The translations under genes and the position numbers were made by a program. Positions 17,246 to 26,808 of a stretch of DNA of 64,000 bases are shown one piece after another. The first letter of the stretch is position 1. Every line of letters starts with the position of its first letter. Origin of the DNA: Chitinophaga cymbidii (GTDB lineage Bacteria; Bacteroidota; Bacteroidia; Chitinophagales; Chitinophagaceae); contig NZ_BKAU01000001.1 in NCBI RefSeq assembly GCF_007992715.1, forward strand, positions 2,356,001 through 2,420,000, in the 5' to 3' direction. The notes beneath the pieces were generated by a model. The model saw nothing but the letters and a program-made list of their open reading frames with translations. It had not been told where the DNA came from and made no database searches.

Positions 17246-18484
17246 TTAAGCTACTTTCAGTTTTACGAGTGTGCTGTTTTCCAGTCTTTCTTCGGCATAA
17301 GCGCGGGTGAGCACGAATGTTTTTTCGTCGGTGGAGGGAAGGTGGAACATCGCGTCCGCCAGCACCACTTCGCAGATGGAGCGAAGGCCGCGTGCGCCCA
17401 GCTTGTATTCCAGGGCTTTGTCCACAATATATTCCACGGCGTCGTCTTCCACTTCCAGCGCAATGCCTTCTACCGAAAAGAGTTTTTTATACTGTTTGAT
17501 GAGCGCGTTGCGCGGCGCGGTGAGGATGGCGGTGAGCGCTTCCTTGTCCAGCGTATTCAGGTAAGTAACTACGGGCAGGCGGCCGAGCAGTTCGGGGATG
17601 AGGCCGAATGACTTCAGGTCCTGTGAGTTCACGTAGCGGAGAATGTGCTTGCGTGCATCTTCTTCCTTGTCCTTGTTCACGGTGAAACCGATGGAGTGCG
17701 TCTGGATGCGGCGGCTGATGATGCGGTCCACACCGTCGAACGCGCCTCCGCAGATGAAGAGGATGTTCTGGGTGTTCACTTTGATGAGCTTCTGCTCGGG
17801 GTGCTTGCGGCCTCCTTGCGGCGGTACCAGCACTTCTGTTCCTTCCAGCAGCTTCAGCAATCCCTGCTGCACGCCTTCGCCGCTTACATCGCGGGTGATG
17901 GAAGGGTTATCGCTTTTCCGGGCGATCTTGTCTATTTCATCGATATATACGATCCCTCTTTCCGCGGCTTCCACGTCGTAATTGCAAACCTGCAGCAGGC
18001 GGGTGAGGATGCTTTCCACATCTTCGCCCACATAGCCGGCTTCCGTGAACACGGTGGCGTCTACGATGGTGAAGGGGACGTTCAGCAGCTTGGCGATGGA
18101 CTTGGCCAGGAGGGTTTTGCCCGTGCCGGTTTCGCCTACCATGATGAGATTGCTTTTTTCAATCTCCACATCATCTTCGGCCACCTGCTGGTTCAGTCTT
18201 TTATAGTGATTGTATACGGCAACGGCGAGAATTTTCTTGGCGTCGTCCTGCCCGATCACATAATCGTCCAGGAACTTTTTGATTTCCACGGGCTTGGCCA
18301 CTTTGGGAACGAAATGAGAAGGAGTGGTTTTTTTTATATCCTGCGGCATCAGTTCCTGCTCGATGATCTCCTGCGCGTTAGCCACGCAGTTTTCACAGAT
18401 ATGTCCGTCTGCACCTGCAATCAATATGCGCACTTCGTCTTTTCCGCGGTTGCAGAACGAGCAACGTATTTTGGACTCTTTCAT
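17246..18484 (-). CDS. clpX: ATP-dependent Clp protease ATP-binding subunit ClpX
   Basis: AAA+ unfoldase that feeds substrates to ClpP. The 412 residues contain the N-terminal zinc-binding domain (CSFCNR near residue 9 and CENCV near 34), Walker A GETGTGKT near 117, Walker [10 protein letters not shown] near 180, an RRIQTHS stretch, and the C-terminal small domain with [10 protein letters not shown]. The length is normal. clpP lies upstream on the same strand, separated by 300 bases that contain a terminator-like hairpin and a -7 element, so clpX probably has its own promoter. Confidence 0.96.
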   Translation of the reverse strand: MKESKIRCSFCNRGKDEVRILIAGADGHICENCVANAQEIIEQELMPQDIKKTTPSHFVPKVAKPVEIKKFLDDYVIGQDDAKKILAVAVYNHYKRLNQQVAEDDVEIEKSNLIMVGETGTGKTLLAKSIAKLLNVPFTIVDATVFTEAGYVGEDVESILTRLLQVCNYDVEAAERGIVYIDEIDKIARKSDNPSITRDVSGEGVQQGLLKLLEGTEVLVPPQGGRKHPEQKLIKVNTQNILFICGGAFDGVDRIISRRIQTHSIGFTVNKDKEEDARKHILRYVNSQDLKSFGLIPELLGRLPVVTYLNTLDKEALTAILTAPRNALIKQYKKLFSVEGIALEVEDDAVEYIVDKALEYKLGARGLRSICEVVLADAMFHLPSTDEKTFVLTRAYAEERLENSTLVKLKVA

Positions 18485-18531
18485 TTAATCTTTTTTATAT
18501 GTTTTGCTTCCCGTTACCCTGCCGGGAAATA

Positions 18532-18539
18532 CAAATTTA
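18532..18539 (-). promoter_or_regulatory. Predicted -7 element for clpX
   Basis: The minus strand reads TAAATTTG, an exact match to the Bacteroidota -7 consensus TAnnTTTG, about 48 bases before the clpX start. No clear -33 TTTG was found at the usual distance. Confidence 0.45.
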
Positions 18540-18748
18540 CATTTTTTTGCCGAGGGAAGGGCTTTTGCGTTACCGGCCGGGGAAAAAAGCTCCGGGGTTG
18601 CAACAGCAATAGCCAGTTGCAAATGCAGCCAATTACAGCGGCGCGGCCGGCTTGCACATGGGAGGCGGAATCCGGGCCGGCGCTGCGTTGCGCATTTCCG
18701 GGAAGCCTTGCAACCGGGAGCCGCCTCTCGGGCATCATATCCGCCAAA
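18540..18748. other. G+C-rich spacer between clpP and clpX
   Basis: About 200 bases without a credible gene, with several self-complementary G+C-rich patches (for example around GCCGGC cores). No RNA family was recognised. It separates the clpP terminator-like hairpin from the clpX promoter element. Confidence 0.35.
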
Positions 18749-18780
18749 CAAAGAGGGCCGGCCCTGCGGCCAGCCCTTTG
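18749..18780 (-). terminator. Hairpin after clpP
   Basis: Arms CAAAGAGGGCCGGCC and GGCCAGCCCTTTG pair with small interruptions around a CTGC loop. It ends 5 bases after the clpP stop codon on the minus strand and should end or reduce transcription before clpX. Confidence 0.6.
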
Positions 18781-18784
18781 AGTA

Positions 18785-19492
18785 TTATTGCGGATTATTT
18801 TCCGCTGCTTTCTTTTTCGGATTTTTATCGAGCACATCGTCGATGATGCCGTATTCCTTGGCTTCTTCGGCGGTCATCCAGAAGTCGCGGTCACCGTCTT
18901 TTTCCACTTTTTTAACGGGCTGGCCGCAGTGGGAGGCGATGATCTCGTTCAGCTCTTTTTTGAGCTTCACGAATTCGCGGGCGGTGATCTCGATGTCGGA
19001 GGTCTGGCCTTCCGCGCCGCCGTGCGGCTGGTGGATCATCACGCGGGCATGTTTCAGCGCGGTGCGTTTACCTTTGGAGCCTGCTACCAGCAGTACGGCG
19101 CCGAAGGAGGCGGCCATACCGGTACAGATAGTGGCGATCTCCGGGGAAACGATCTGCATGGTATCATAGATGCCCAGGCCTGCGTATACGCTGCCACCAG
19201 GGCTGTTGATATACATCTGGATGTCACGGTTCCGGTCTGCTGATTCGAGGAACAGCAGCTGGGCGGTGATCACGTTCGCCACGTAGTCGTTGACAGGATC
19301 GCCCAGGAAAATGATGCGATCAGCCATCAGGCGGGAGAACACGTCCATTTGCGTTACGTTCAGCTGGCGCTCCTCGATGATGTAAGGCGTCAGTGAATTG
19401 ATCTGGTGCCGTGCATAACTGTCTACCACCAGGCTGCTGATACCGCGATGATGGATGGCATATTTCCTGAATTCGTTGTTATTAATGTTCAT
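18785..19492 (-). CDS. clpP: ATP-dependent Clp protease proteolytic subunit ClpP
   Basis: Serine protease of 235 residues that forms the degradation chamber for ClpX substrates. Catalytic Ser is in TGMAASFGAVLL and catalytic His in RVMIHQPHGG; FLGDPVNDYVAN and YINSPGGSVYAGL are standard ClpP stretches. The C-terminus has a Lys/Glu-rich tail. The start overlaps the tig stop by 11 bases, so expression is probably coupled to trigger factor. A slightly long N-terminus before the first ClpP motif may contain a propeptide. Confidence 0.95.
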   Translation of the reverse strand: MNINNNEFRKYAIHHRGISSLVVDSYARHQINSLTPYIIEERQLNVTQMDVFSRLMADRIIFLGDPVNDYVANVITAQLLFLESADRNRDIQMYINSPGGSVYAGLGIYDTMQIVSPEIATICTGMAASFGAVLLVAGSKGKRTALKHARVMIHQPHGGAEGQTSDIEITAREFVKLKKELNEIIASHCGQPVKKVEKDGDRDFWMTAEEAKEYGIIDDVLDKNPKKKAAENNPQ

Positions 19493-20855
19493 GATGGTGA
19501 TGTTTATGAGGTAATTTTACAAATTCTTCTGCAGTTATTTCCTCTTCTTTCACTTTCACCTTCGTTTCTACCCAGTCAAACAGTTTTTGGGTGATCATTT
19601 CGCGGTAGGTCTGGTCCACATATTTTTCATCCTGCAGCAAACGTTCCAGGTAGCTGTCCAGCCACTCTGCCTGTTCGCCGCCGATCCCGTAGTATCCGGT
19701 GATCTTGGCGCGGGCGTTCTCCTTCAGTTCTTCGAAGGTAACTTCCAGTGAATTATCGCGGATCAGTTTGTCGCTGATGAGTGTCCAGCGGAGCTGGTGG
19801 TCGAAATTCGGGTAATCTTTCTCGGCTTCCTCAGCTGTTTTGGGCGTTTCTCCGCCTTTTTGCAGCCAGCGTTTGAGGAAATCTTTGGGAAGCTCGATGG
19901 GTGTTTCGTGCACGAGGGTTTCAAACAAATCGTTGTGGAGATGATTAGTGGCTTCCTGTTTCCAGTATTTGCCGATCTCCTCTTTCAGTTTGTCCCTGAA
20001 TGCTTCAACGGTGGTGATATCCTGACCGGGATATATTTCCTTAAAGAACTCTTCGTTCAGTTCTCTTTTTTCGATCAGGCCTACTTTGGTGATGGTCAGC
20101 TGGTAATATTTCTTGCCGGTTTCCTTGTCACCTGCGTCCAGGCCGAGGTCTTTGGCGATGAATTCCAGTCTTTCCTTGTCAAATGCCTTGGAGAGCTGCA
20201 CTACGATGGTGTCGCCGGCTTTTTTGCCTTGCAGTTTCTCCTGGATGGCGGGCGCGAAGTATTTCAGCAGCAGCGAGTTTTCCTTCTTTTCGGCGTCTTC
20301 GGCAACATTGCCTTTGGCATCGCTTTCCCTGAATTCTACGGTCAGCACATTGTCTTCGGAGGAAATAGACTCGGGCTCGGACATTTTGCCGCCTTTCAGC
20401 TGCAAGCGTTCGATCTCCTGGTCTACCATTTCGTCGGATACTTTCACGGCGTAGCGGGTAACGGCTGTTTTGTTCAGCATGCCGTCCACATCAAAGGAAG
20501 GCTTCAAGCCTACTTCAAAGTTAAAGTCGTATGCAGCAGGCTGCGCGTAATCAAAGTTTTTAGCTTCTGTGTCCAGAGAAAGCGGTTGGGCGAAGATCTC
20601 CAGCTTTTCCTGCTGCAGGTAGCCCATCAGTTCTTTTTCCACGGTTTTGAGCACCTCGTCGGCAAAGAGGGCTTGTCCGCTCATTTTCTTGATCATGCCC
20701 GGGGGCACCTGGCCTTTCCGGAAACCCGGGATATTGGCGGTTTTGGAAAAATGCTTGACAGCTTTTTCGAAGTTGGGAAGGTAATCTTCCTGGCTCACTT
20801 TCACAGTGATCTTATCATTTAATAAACCAATGTTCTCTCTGGTTACGGTTGCCAT
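19482..20855 (-). CDS. tig: Trigger factor
   Basis: Ribosome-bound chaperone of 457 residues. The N-terminal ribosome-binding domain contains FRKGQVPPGMIKKM (the family's GFRxGK-type signature) near residue 46. A middle region and a long helical C-terminal domain follow, ending in a His-rich tail (HKHHHHEH). The middle domain appears diverged from the classical FKBP peptidyl-prolyl isomerase fold, as is usual in Bacteroidota. It is the first gene of the tig-clpP(-clpX) cluster, which couples folding and degradation of new proteins. Confidence 0.92.
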   Translation of the reverse strand: MATVTRENIGLLNDKITVKVSQEDYLPNFEKAVKHFSKTANIPGFRKGQVPPGMIKKMSGQALFADEVLKTVEKELMGYLQQEKLEIFAQPLSLDTEAKNFDYAQPAAYDFNFEVGLKPSFDVDGMLNKTAVTRYAVKVSDEMVDQEIERLQLKGGKMSEPESISSEDNVLTVEFRESDAKGNVAEDAEKKENSLLLKYFAPAIQEKLQGKKAGDTIVVQLSKAFDKERLEFIAKDLGLDAGDKETGKKYYQLTITKVGLIEKRELNEEFFKEIYPGQDITTVEAFRDKLKEEIGKYWKQEATNHLHNDLFETLVHETPIELPKDFLKRWLQKGGETPKTAEEAEKDYPNFDHQLRWTLISDKLIRDNSLEVTFEELKENARAKITGYYGIGGEQAEWLDSYLERLLQDEKYVDQTYREMITQKLFDWVETKVKVKEEEITAEEFVKLPHKHHHHEH

Positions 20856-21260
20856 TTTTTGTTTTTGTTATAATATTTAAAACACAGAATAAACGAGCTA
20901 TTCCAGGTCAGTGAAGCACTTACACGCGAAGATTGTGCCATGCGCCTGCGGGGCGGGAGTCCCTGCCTTTTTAGCAGGCCGGCGGCAGCGATTGTCAGCC
21001 GATGCTGGTCATTTACTGTCAAACCGGATTGAAAAGAATATGGGAGAAGGAACCCGAACCCTGTAATCTGCCGCATCGATTTCATCTAAAATACTGATTT
21101 ATAGCCAGTTGGAAAAAATCAGACGAGGCAGCGAAGCGCGAAGATAGTGCCTTTATGTGATTCTTGCCCGCCACAAGGCGGCAAATTTTTGCGGGGAGGC
21201 CGGGCAGCGTGGGAAATTGTGCGGGAGCATGTACCCTATCGGGGGCAATTTGGATAACGG
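20856..21260. other. Intergenic region upstream of tig
   Basis: About 405 bases with no credible gene. It contains two imperfect copies of GCGAAGATNGTGCC about 213 bases apart; the second reads TATCTTCG on the minus strand, one mismatch from the TAnnTTTG -7 element. Two small hairpins are present (CCTGC/GCAGG and CCGCC/GGCGG). It probably holds the tig promoter(s). Confidence 0.4.
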
Positions 21261-22340
21261 TCACCGCAATATTTCGTCGATGTAACGATAGGCCTCCATG
21301 CGTACATCTTCCGGAAAGTCGTGCCCCGCATCGGGATACCGCACCTGCAAATGGCCGGCAGCGCCAAGGAATTGATAGACTTCTGCTGCTTCGCGGATGC
21401 CTTTTTTTACGCCCTCCACATCAAAGTTACCGTCTTTCACCGGCGAGTTGGAGAAGAACGCCCGCGGCGCGATAGCGGCGATCACTTCCGGAAAATCAAA
21501 AGGAATATTTTCCAGCTTGTAACGGTCACGGATCAACGGCATATAACGGTCCTGCGCCCAGGGGCCGAGCCTTCCGCCGTACCGTTTCGACGCTTCTTCA
21601 CCGATGTTGTAATGATCGAACTTCGTCCATCCGCAACTGGCTACCACTACTTTAAGGCGTTTGTCGAACGCCGCGGCGAACATGGCATTATGGCCGCCGA
21701 GGGAGTGCCCGAGCACGCCGATGCGTTCCGGGTCCACATCATTCCGAGAAGCAAGCAGGTCAATGCAGCGGATGTGGGAAAACAGGGCTTTCATGGTGCC
21801 GGACTGGTAGCGGTCGCTATGAAAATCATGATCAGCCAGGTCGCCCATGCCCGGGTAATCCGGCGCAATGACCACATAGCCCCGTTCCGCCAGCTCTCTG
21901 GCATGCGCGCGGTTAGGTTTGGGGCTTGCGCCGTCCACGATCTTTTTTCCCGGCGCCCCGGTGCCGTGCAGCACGAGCATGGCGGGCAGTTTCCGTATAG
22001 CGCCTTGCTGTTCCGGTATGTACAGGTACGCCGGCACCCATTCGCCGGGGGCGGCGAGGAAGCGGATCTCGAGGCGGGTGTAGCCATTCCGTTTTTCACT
22101 GCTCTTTATTTCCATTTGAGGGGCTTTGCGATGGTCTATTGCCGGCAGCGGGCCCATCACCTGCTGCATGCTGTCGAGGATCTGCGCGCGTTTTATGGTC
22201 CAGTCCGATTTTGTTTTTACGGGTTGATGATCGCCTTTTTTATCGATATAGGTCAATAACCCGCCGGGAAGCCGGAAGCCGAGGCCGATTAATGAAACAA
22301 GGCATACGATGGCCAACAATAAAGGAAGTAGCTTTTTCAT
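21261..22340 (-). CDS. Alpha/beta hydrolase, acetyl esterase-like, exported
   Basis: About 359 residues with an N-terminal membrane/signal segment (KKLLPLLLAIVCLVSLIGLG). The alpha/beta hydrolase core is complete: an oxyanion region VLHGTGA, nucleophile elbow GHSLGGHNA, and the acid/His end DAGHDFPEDVR. It resembles the acetyl-xylan/pectin esterase group (dienelactone hydrolase-like), so deacetylation of plant polysaccharide in the periplasm is likely. The frame opens earlier (22406), but ATG at 22340 begins the signal segment. It is the last gene of the pectin-type locus, 100 bases after the GH28 gene. Confidence 0.8.
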   Translation of the reverse strand: MKKLLPLLLAIVCLVSLIGLGFRLPGGLLTYIDKKGDHQPVKTKSDWTIKRAQILDSMQQVMGPLPAIDHRKAPQMEIKSSEKRNGYTRLEIRFLAAPGEWVPAYLYIPEQQGAIRKLPAMLVLHGTGAPGKKIVDGASPKPNRAHARELAERGYVVIAPDYPGMGDLADHDFHSDRYQSGTMKALFSHIRCIDLLASRNDVDPERIGVLGHSLGGHNAMFAAAFDKRLKVVVASCGWTKFDHYNIGEEASKRYGGRLGPWAQDRYMPLIRDRYKLENIPFDFPEVIAAIAPRAFFSNSPVKDGNFDVEGVKKGIREAAEVYQFLGAAGHLQVRYPDAGHDFPEDVRMEAYRYIDEILR

Positions 22341-22443
22341 CGATATACGATTAAGATGTCTTCTAAAATACGCGTAAAAAGATTCAAATAAAAGAACGAC
22401 CACCAAAGGGCAGCCGTTTATTTTCTTATCAAAGAACGGATGA

Positions 22444-23913
22444 CTATTTTTTTAGCTGCTGGCCGTTGATGGTCACGCCGGTAGACCTGGCAGCCTTGTA
22501 CATCTCTTTTTTACCCGGCTCTTTTACCGTAACCTTCGTTAGTTTCGTGTCGTGCACATCATCCATCACCAGCGCATGCCGGTAATCTTTCTTTTCGCAG
22601 GTGAGCGTCAGCCCGTCGATCTGGATGTTTTTGGCGTGGCGGATGAAGAGCCCCCAGGCCGGCAGTTCCCTGAACATGGAAAATTCCGGGTAAGCATTGG
22701 CCCTTTCCGGGATGCTGTCCAGCGCCACCTTTGCAAACAGCGGGTTGCCGCCGCCGGGGTAGCGGATGGTGATGTTCTTCATTGTAACGTTGGAGATCAA
22801 CGCATCCGGCATTCCCACGATCGATGAAGGCGAGATGTTCCGCGGCATGTCTTCCACCGGGCCTTCGTATTCATAGCCGGCATCCGGTTTGGTAGCCGGT
22901 ATTTCCGCGTATACGTCCGTTATCCGGATATTTTCCAGCCGGCCTTTTTTCCCTGCAACCCGCTCGCCTATACGAAGAAAGATGGCGTTGCCGGTGTTGT
23001 AGGCTTCCAGCCCGTTCACCTCCACGTCTTCCAGGTATCCGCCGTCTACCGCCTGTAACGCGATAGCGGAGCGGTACGTGTCGAATACTTTTACGTGATT
23101 GATCCTTATCTGGCTGAAACCGCCGTAAGAAGCGGTGCCGAACTTGATGCCGTTTGCGCTGGAACGCACGGTACAGTTCTCTATCAGCACGTTTTTGCAG
23201 GCTTTGGCAGCGTCGTGGGATTTCAGGCAGATGCCGTCGTCATCTGAATCGATATAAGAATTGGTGATCTTTACGTTCTCGCAATCTACGATGTCGATGC
23301 CGTCGTTATTCCAGTAGGCTTTGCTGTCCACAGTGATGCTGTCCAGATGCAGGTTTTTACACTGGTCGTAGGTTTGCACCCAGCTGGATGAATTTTTCAG
23401 GATGATACCTTTTACGAGCACGTTGCTGCAGCCGCGGAAATTGATCAGCATGGGCCTGCTTTCAGCTTCCGGCCGGTCGTACCGGAAGCCGTCCTTTATC
23501 AGTCCTTTATGTATCATGTCTACGATGTTCCGCGCGATGTAGCGGCCCTGCCCGTCGATATACCCTTTGCCGGTGATGCCGATGTTTTCCTGGTCGTATG
23601 CAAAGATGAGCGCGGTGAAAATTTTGCGGTCGTAATCCCAGGGATTGAGCGAGCCGATCAGCGCGGCGCCTTCCTGCAGTTGCAGGGTGACATTGGATTT
23701 CAGATGAATGGAGCCGGTAAGGTACCGGCCTACATGGAACACTAGCCTGCCGCCGCCGTTCTTGTGTATGAAATCGATCGCGTACTGGATGGACCGGGTG
23801 TTGAGCGTTACCCCGTCTGAATGAATGCCGAAAAGAGAAGCCGGGTAATCTTTCGCCTGTGTTGTGAACGGTATACTAAAAGCAAGAACGATCAATAGTC
23901 TTTTGAGATGCAT
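22444..23913 (-). CDS. GH28-like right-handed beta-helix glycosidase
   Basis: 489 residues with a cleavable signal peptide (ending TTQAK). The body is a parallel beta helix of the polygalacturonase type. The GH28 acid residues are present in NNDGIDIVDC and SDDDGICLKS. The third classical motif (Gly-His-Gly) is replaced by ANGIKFGTASYGG, and no RIK motif is evident, as in a divergent subgroup common in Bacteroidota. It probably cleaves galacturonic-acid-containing pectin or a related polymer, but the exact linkage is uncertain. It lies 11 bases after the GH106-like gene, in the same operon. Confidence 0.85.
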   Translation of the reverse strand: MHLKRLLIVLAFSIPFTTQAKDYPASLFGIHSDGVTLNTRSIQYAIDFIHKNGGGRLVFHVGRYLTGSIHLKSNVTLQLQEGAALIGSLNPWDYDRKIFTALIFAYDQENIGITGKGYIDGQGRYIARNIVDMIHKGLIKDGFRYDRPEAESRPMLINFRGCSNVLVKGIILKNSSSWVQTYDQCKNLHLDSITVDSKAYWNNDGIDIVDCENVKITNSYIDSDDDGICLKSHDAAKACKNVLIENCTVRSSANGIKFGTASYGGFSQIRINHVKVFDTYRSAIALQAVDGGYLEDVEVNGLEAYNTGNAIFLRIGERVAGKKGRLENIRITDVYAEIPATKPDAGYEYEGPVEDMPRNISPSSIVGMPDALISNVTMKNITIRYPGGGNPLFAKVALDSIPERANAYPEFSMFRELPAWGLFIRHAKNIQIDGLTLTCEKKDYRHALVMDDVHDTKLTKVTVKEPGKKEMYKAARSTGVTINGQQLKK

Positions 23914-23924
23914 AAGTCTGTTTT

Positions 23925-26801
23925 TTAGATTCTTACATAAGGCGTGTTCCCCTCTTCCGAAGTTACGGTTACCGGGCCAATGAGCCCCATGGGTTGTATG
24001 GGCTGGTTCTTCCTGGCTTCGTTGGTCCAGTATTGCGCTACACGGTTATCTTTTAATGTTTTCATGTAGTTGCCCATATTGGTGATGATCTTTATCTCGA
24101 TGGCGTTATCGCCTGTTTTCAACAGGTTGCCGATATGGCAAAGGCGCCGGCCGTACCATTGAATCCCGCAGGACTGCCCATTCACCGTTACTTCGGAAAT
24201 GCCGTGAGCTTTGCCGAGGTTCAGCCATGCGGCGTCGTTCTGTTCCGCCACCTGCATGGTATGACGGTAGATGACCGTGCCGGTGAAGTGCCGGAACGGT
24301 TCCAGCTCTGCCAGATCTTTCAGGTCGTCCATCGATATCTCGTTCACCGATCCGTTCTGGTGTCGGAACTCAACTTTCCATGGACCGGTCAGCGGGTCGC
24401 CGCCGTTGAACTGCAATGTTTTCAGCGTGGGCCCTTTGCGGGTTTTGTCGAATACCAGCACGCGGGAATCAGCGGGACCAAGGTCCATGCGCACCAGTCC
24501 TTCAAAGTCGGCGATGTGATGTCTTTCCCCGTTGTCCGGGTTCCAAAGCCAGGCTTGCCTGTTGCGGCTGATCTCTTTGGAAATGGTGATGTCCATCGTG
24601 TATGCTTCGTTCATATGCGAGTTGGTGAAGAACAGCACTTCGGCATCTTCCACCTGGTAGCGTACCTGCGTAACGAAATTTTGCGGTTTGTGGATGTCTG
24701 CATATGGACGAATGAGGTATTGTTCCTGGATATTTTTATACCAGCTGATAAAATCCTTTTCCGGTTTTTTCAGCAGGATGAAGTTGTCCGCATGCGTTTT
24801 CATTTTATCAACCAGCGCTTTCACCTGCTGATCGCGCTGTTCGTGATCTTTCCATCCGGCGGATTTTTCCGGCCATGCTTCGATGCAGAACACGCGGCCG
24901 CCCGCGAGGATGAAATCATATAGTTTTTGTAAGGTGGATGGTTCGAGGCTCCGCACTTCGATGAGGAATATCGTGTGGTATTTACGGGGACCGTAGTGCA
25001 TGAAGCCGTTCTTCATGGTGGCGTCGCGTATCACGTTTTCGGATATATAGTCGCAGCCGCTGCCGTTCTTGTGGATGGCTTCCCATATCAGCGTCTGGTA
25101 TATCGGGTGGATGATGTTGGGGAAGGGCTCGTTCTGCGCGCTGTAGATGCCCCACATGTCCGCGATCGCCGGCAGTATGGCGATGTCCGCAAACATCTCT
25201 CCCTGTTGCAGCAGGGCGGAGAGACGGGCTTTGTAGTCCGTAAAACGGCGGAAATACGGCCACCAGGTATTTCTTTCGTTATAAAATCCGCCATACCTGA
25301 TCCAGCCGGGGTAAGGCGCATCGGGCGGGGAGTAGTTGAAGCCGTGAAAGATGGGATGGGTAACGCCGGAGATGGTGCTCTGGTCGCCGGCGATCTTCAG
25401 TATCTCGAGCGAGTCGTTGAACACCATGTCCGTGTTCGTCAGTTCTTCGGCGCTGATGTATTTTTTTCCTTTCAGGTGCGCGGCGGAAGAAACGTATTTG
25501 TTGATCATGGTATAAGCCCTGCCAATGCGGGGATCGTCTTCCGGCATTTTTTCCCCGATGCCGTACTTCAGCCAGGTTTCGCATTCCGGCAGGTCAAATG
25601 CAAAGCTGCCTTCCAGCAGCGAATATCCTCTGCCATATGCCTGTACACGGGATTTGACGTTATTCTTCCGGCACCACTCGGCAAATGGACGGATGAATCT
25701 TTCTTCGAGCAGCTCCATTTTCGTTATCTCGAAATCATAGCGCATGCGCTGTATCCTGTCTTTCAGCGCGGGTCCGAGCGCTACGCCGTAGTTGTAGTCG
25801 TACGTATTGCCCATGCCCGCGATCTTCAGCAGTACGAAAGGGAGGTAGGGGAAGAGGTCGTATCCCCTTCTCTTTTTAAATTCCTCCATCATGTCGCTGC
25901 TCCAGTTGGCGCCTTCCAGCTCCATGCTGTCGGTGAACAGCGCGCGTACGTAGTTGGAGAGCGGGCCGATGCGTTGCTGGATGGTGTCGGTCATGTGGTT
26001 GAGGTACTTTTCCACAGCCTGTTTGTTGTAGTGGTTGAGCACGGGGCCGTTGGCGCCGGGCGCGCCGTTGATCACTTCCATAAAGCCGTCTACCTTGATG
26101 AGGCCGTACAGCGCGTATTTTCCCTGGGGGATGTGGATGTTGAGCACATCGTCTTTTACTTCGTTCGTGAGGTCTTTTACATCATCCAGACTGTTCAGCG
26201 GATCGGGTACCAGCATCACTTTCATCATTTCCATTGTTCTGCCGGGGAAGGGGGAGGTGATGGCGGGATCTGCTTCTTTGAACAGGTCGAACATGGATGA
26301 TTCGTATTCCAGCGGGCCTTCCAGCTTTTTGACGGCTATCACCACGATCTGCGAGCGTTCTTCGCCTTCGAGGTACTCCGCGCCGAAGGGCCAGCCGGAG
26401 CCTACGATCAGGTCGCAGGTCATGCCGAGGGATTGCGCTTCTTTCAGTGCAGCGAGCAGGAGATCGTTCCATTCATCGCTGAGCCAGATGACGGACCTTT
26501 TGCCCATGTCGTCTGTTCTGGCGGGGAACTTGATGGGGTTGATCTCCACGCCGCCGATGCCGTTTTCTTTTAACAAGCGCAGTTCGCGGATCAACTCGTC
26601 TTTTTCGATCTTGTCGCCATTCCACCACCAGCGTACGAAAGGGCGGTAAACGGGCTGGGGGTCTTTGAACAGGCGGTACAGGTCTTTCACGGCGGCGGCG
26701 CTTTCGGTAAAGGCGGCCCGGGCGAGGGGGGGCAGGGTTTGTACAAATGCGTAGCCGGCTGTTAAGAATGATGTCTTGAACAGGAAATCTCTTCTTTTCA
26801 T
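23925..26801 (-). CDS. GH106-like glycoside hydrolase (alpha-L-rhamnosidase type)
   Basis: Large exported enzyme of 958 residues. The N-terminus has a twin-arginine-like signal (KRRDFLFK followed by a hydrophobic stretch to ARAAF). The WWWNGDKIEKDELIRELRLLKENGIGGVEIN start, the long TIM-barrel part and the C-terminal beta-sandwich (TGTVIYRHTM ... GKAHGISEVTVNGQSCG) are as in GH106-type alpha-L-rhamnosidases. Rhamnose release from rhamnogalacturonan fits the neighbouring GH28-like enzyme and esterase. It starts 7 bases after the isomerase gene. The catalytic glutamates were not mapped. Confidence 0.8.
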   Translation of the reverse strand: MKRRDFLFKTSFLTAGYAFVQTLPPLARAAFTESAAAVKDLYRLFKDPQPVYRPFVRWWWNGDKIEKDELIRELRLLKENGIGGVEINPIKFPARTDDMGKRSVIWLSDEWNDLLLAALKEAQSLGMTCDLIVGSGWPFGAEYLEGEERSQIVVIAVKKLEGPLEYESSMFDLFKEADPAITSPFPGRTMEMMKVMLVPDPLNSLDDVKDLTNEVKDDVLNIHIPQGKYALYGLIKVDGFMEVINGAPGANGPVLNHYNKQAVEKYLNHMTDTIQQRIGPLSNYVRALFTDSMELEGANWSSDMMEEFKKRRGYDLFPYLPFVLLKIAGMGNTYDYNYGVALGPALKDRIQRMRYDFEITKMELLEERFIRPFAEWCRKNNVKSRVQAYGRGYSLLEGSFAFDLPECETWLKYGIGEKMPEDDPRIGRAYTMINKYVSSAAHLKGKKYISAEELTNTDMVFNDSLEILKIAGDQSTISGVTHPIFHGFNYSPPDAPYPGWIRYGGFYNERNTWWPYFRRFTDYKARLSALLQQGEMFADIAILPAIADMWGIYSAQNEPFPNIIHPIYQTLIWEAIHKNGSGCDYISENVIRDATMKNGFMHYGPRKYHTIFLIEVRSLEPSTLQKLYDFILAGGRVFCIEAWPEKSAGWKDHEQRDQQVKALVDKMKTHADNFILLKKPEKDFISWYKNIQEQYLIRPYADIHKPQNFVTQVRYQVEDAEVLFFTNSHMNEAYTMDITISKEISRNRQAWLWNPDNGERHHIADFEGLVRMDLGPADSRVLVFDKTRKGPTLKTLQFNGGDPLTGPWKVEFRHQNGSVNEISMDDLKDLAELEPFRHFTGTVIYRHTMQVAEQNDAAWLNLGKAHGISEVTVNGQSCGIQWYGRRLCHIGNLLKTGDNAIEIKIITNMGNYMKTLKDNRVAQYWTNEARKNQPIQPMGLIGPVTVTSEEGNTPYVRI

Positions 26802-26808
26802 CTGTCAA

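Noticed and set aside
16801..17310. 169-codon plus-strand open frame
   Set aside because: Overlaps the terminator, the small minus-strand gene and the end of clpX; it is a shadow.
21040..21110. tRNA-like stretch (GGAACCCGAACCC)
   Set aside because: Resembles a reversed T-arm, but no acceptor, D or anticodon stems can be paired.
24975..26300. 441-codon plus-strand open frame
   Set aside because: Antisense to the GH106-like gene; composition is that of a shadow frame.
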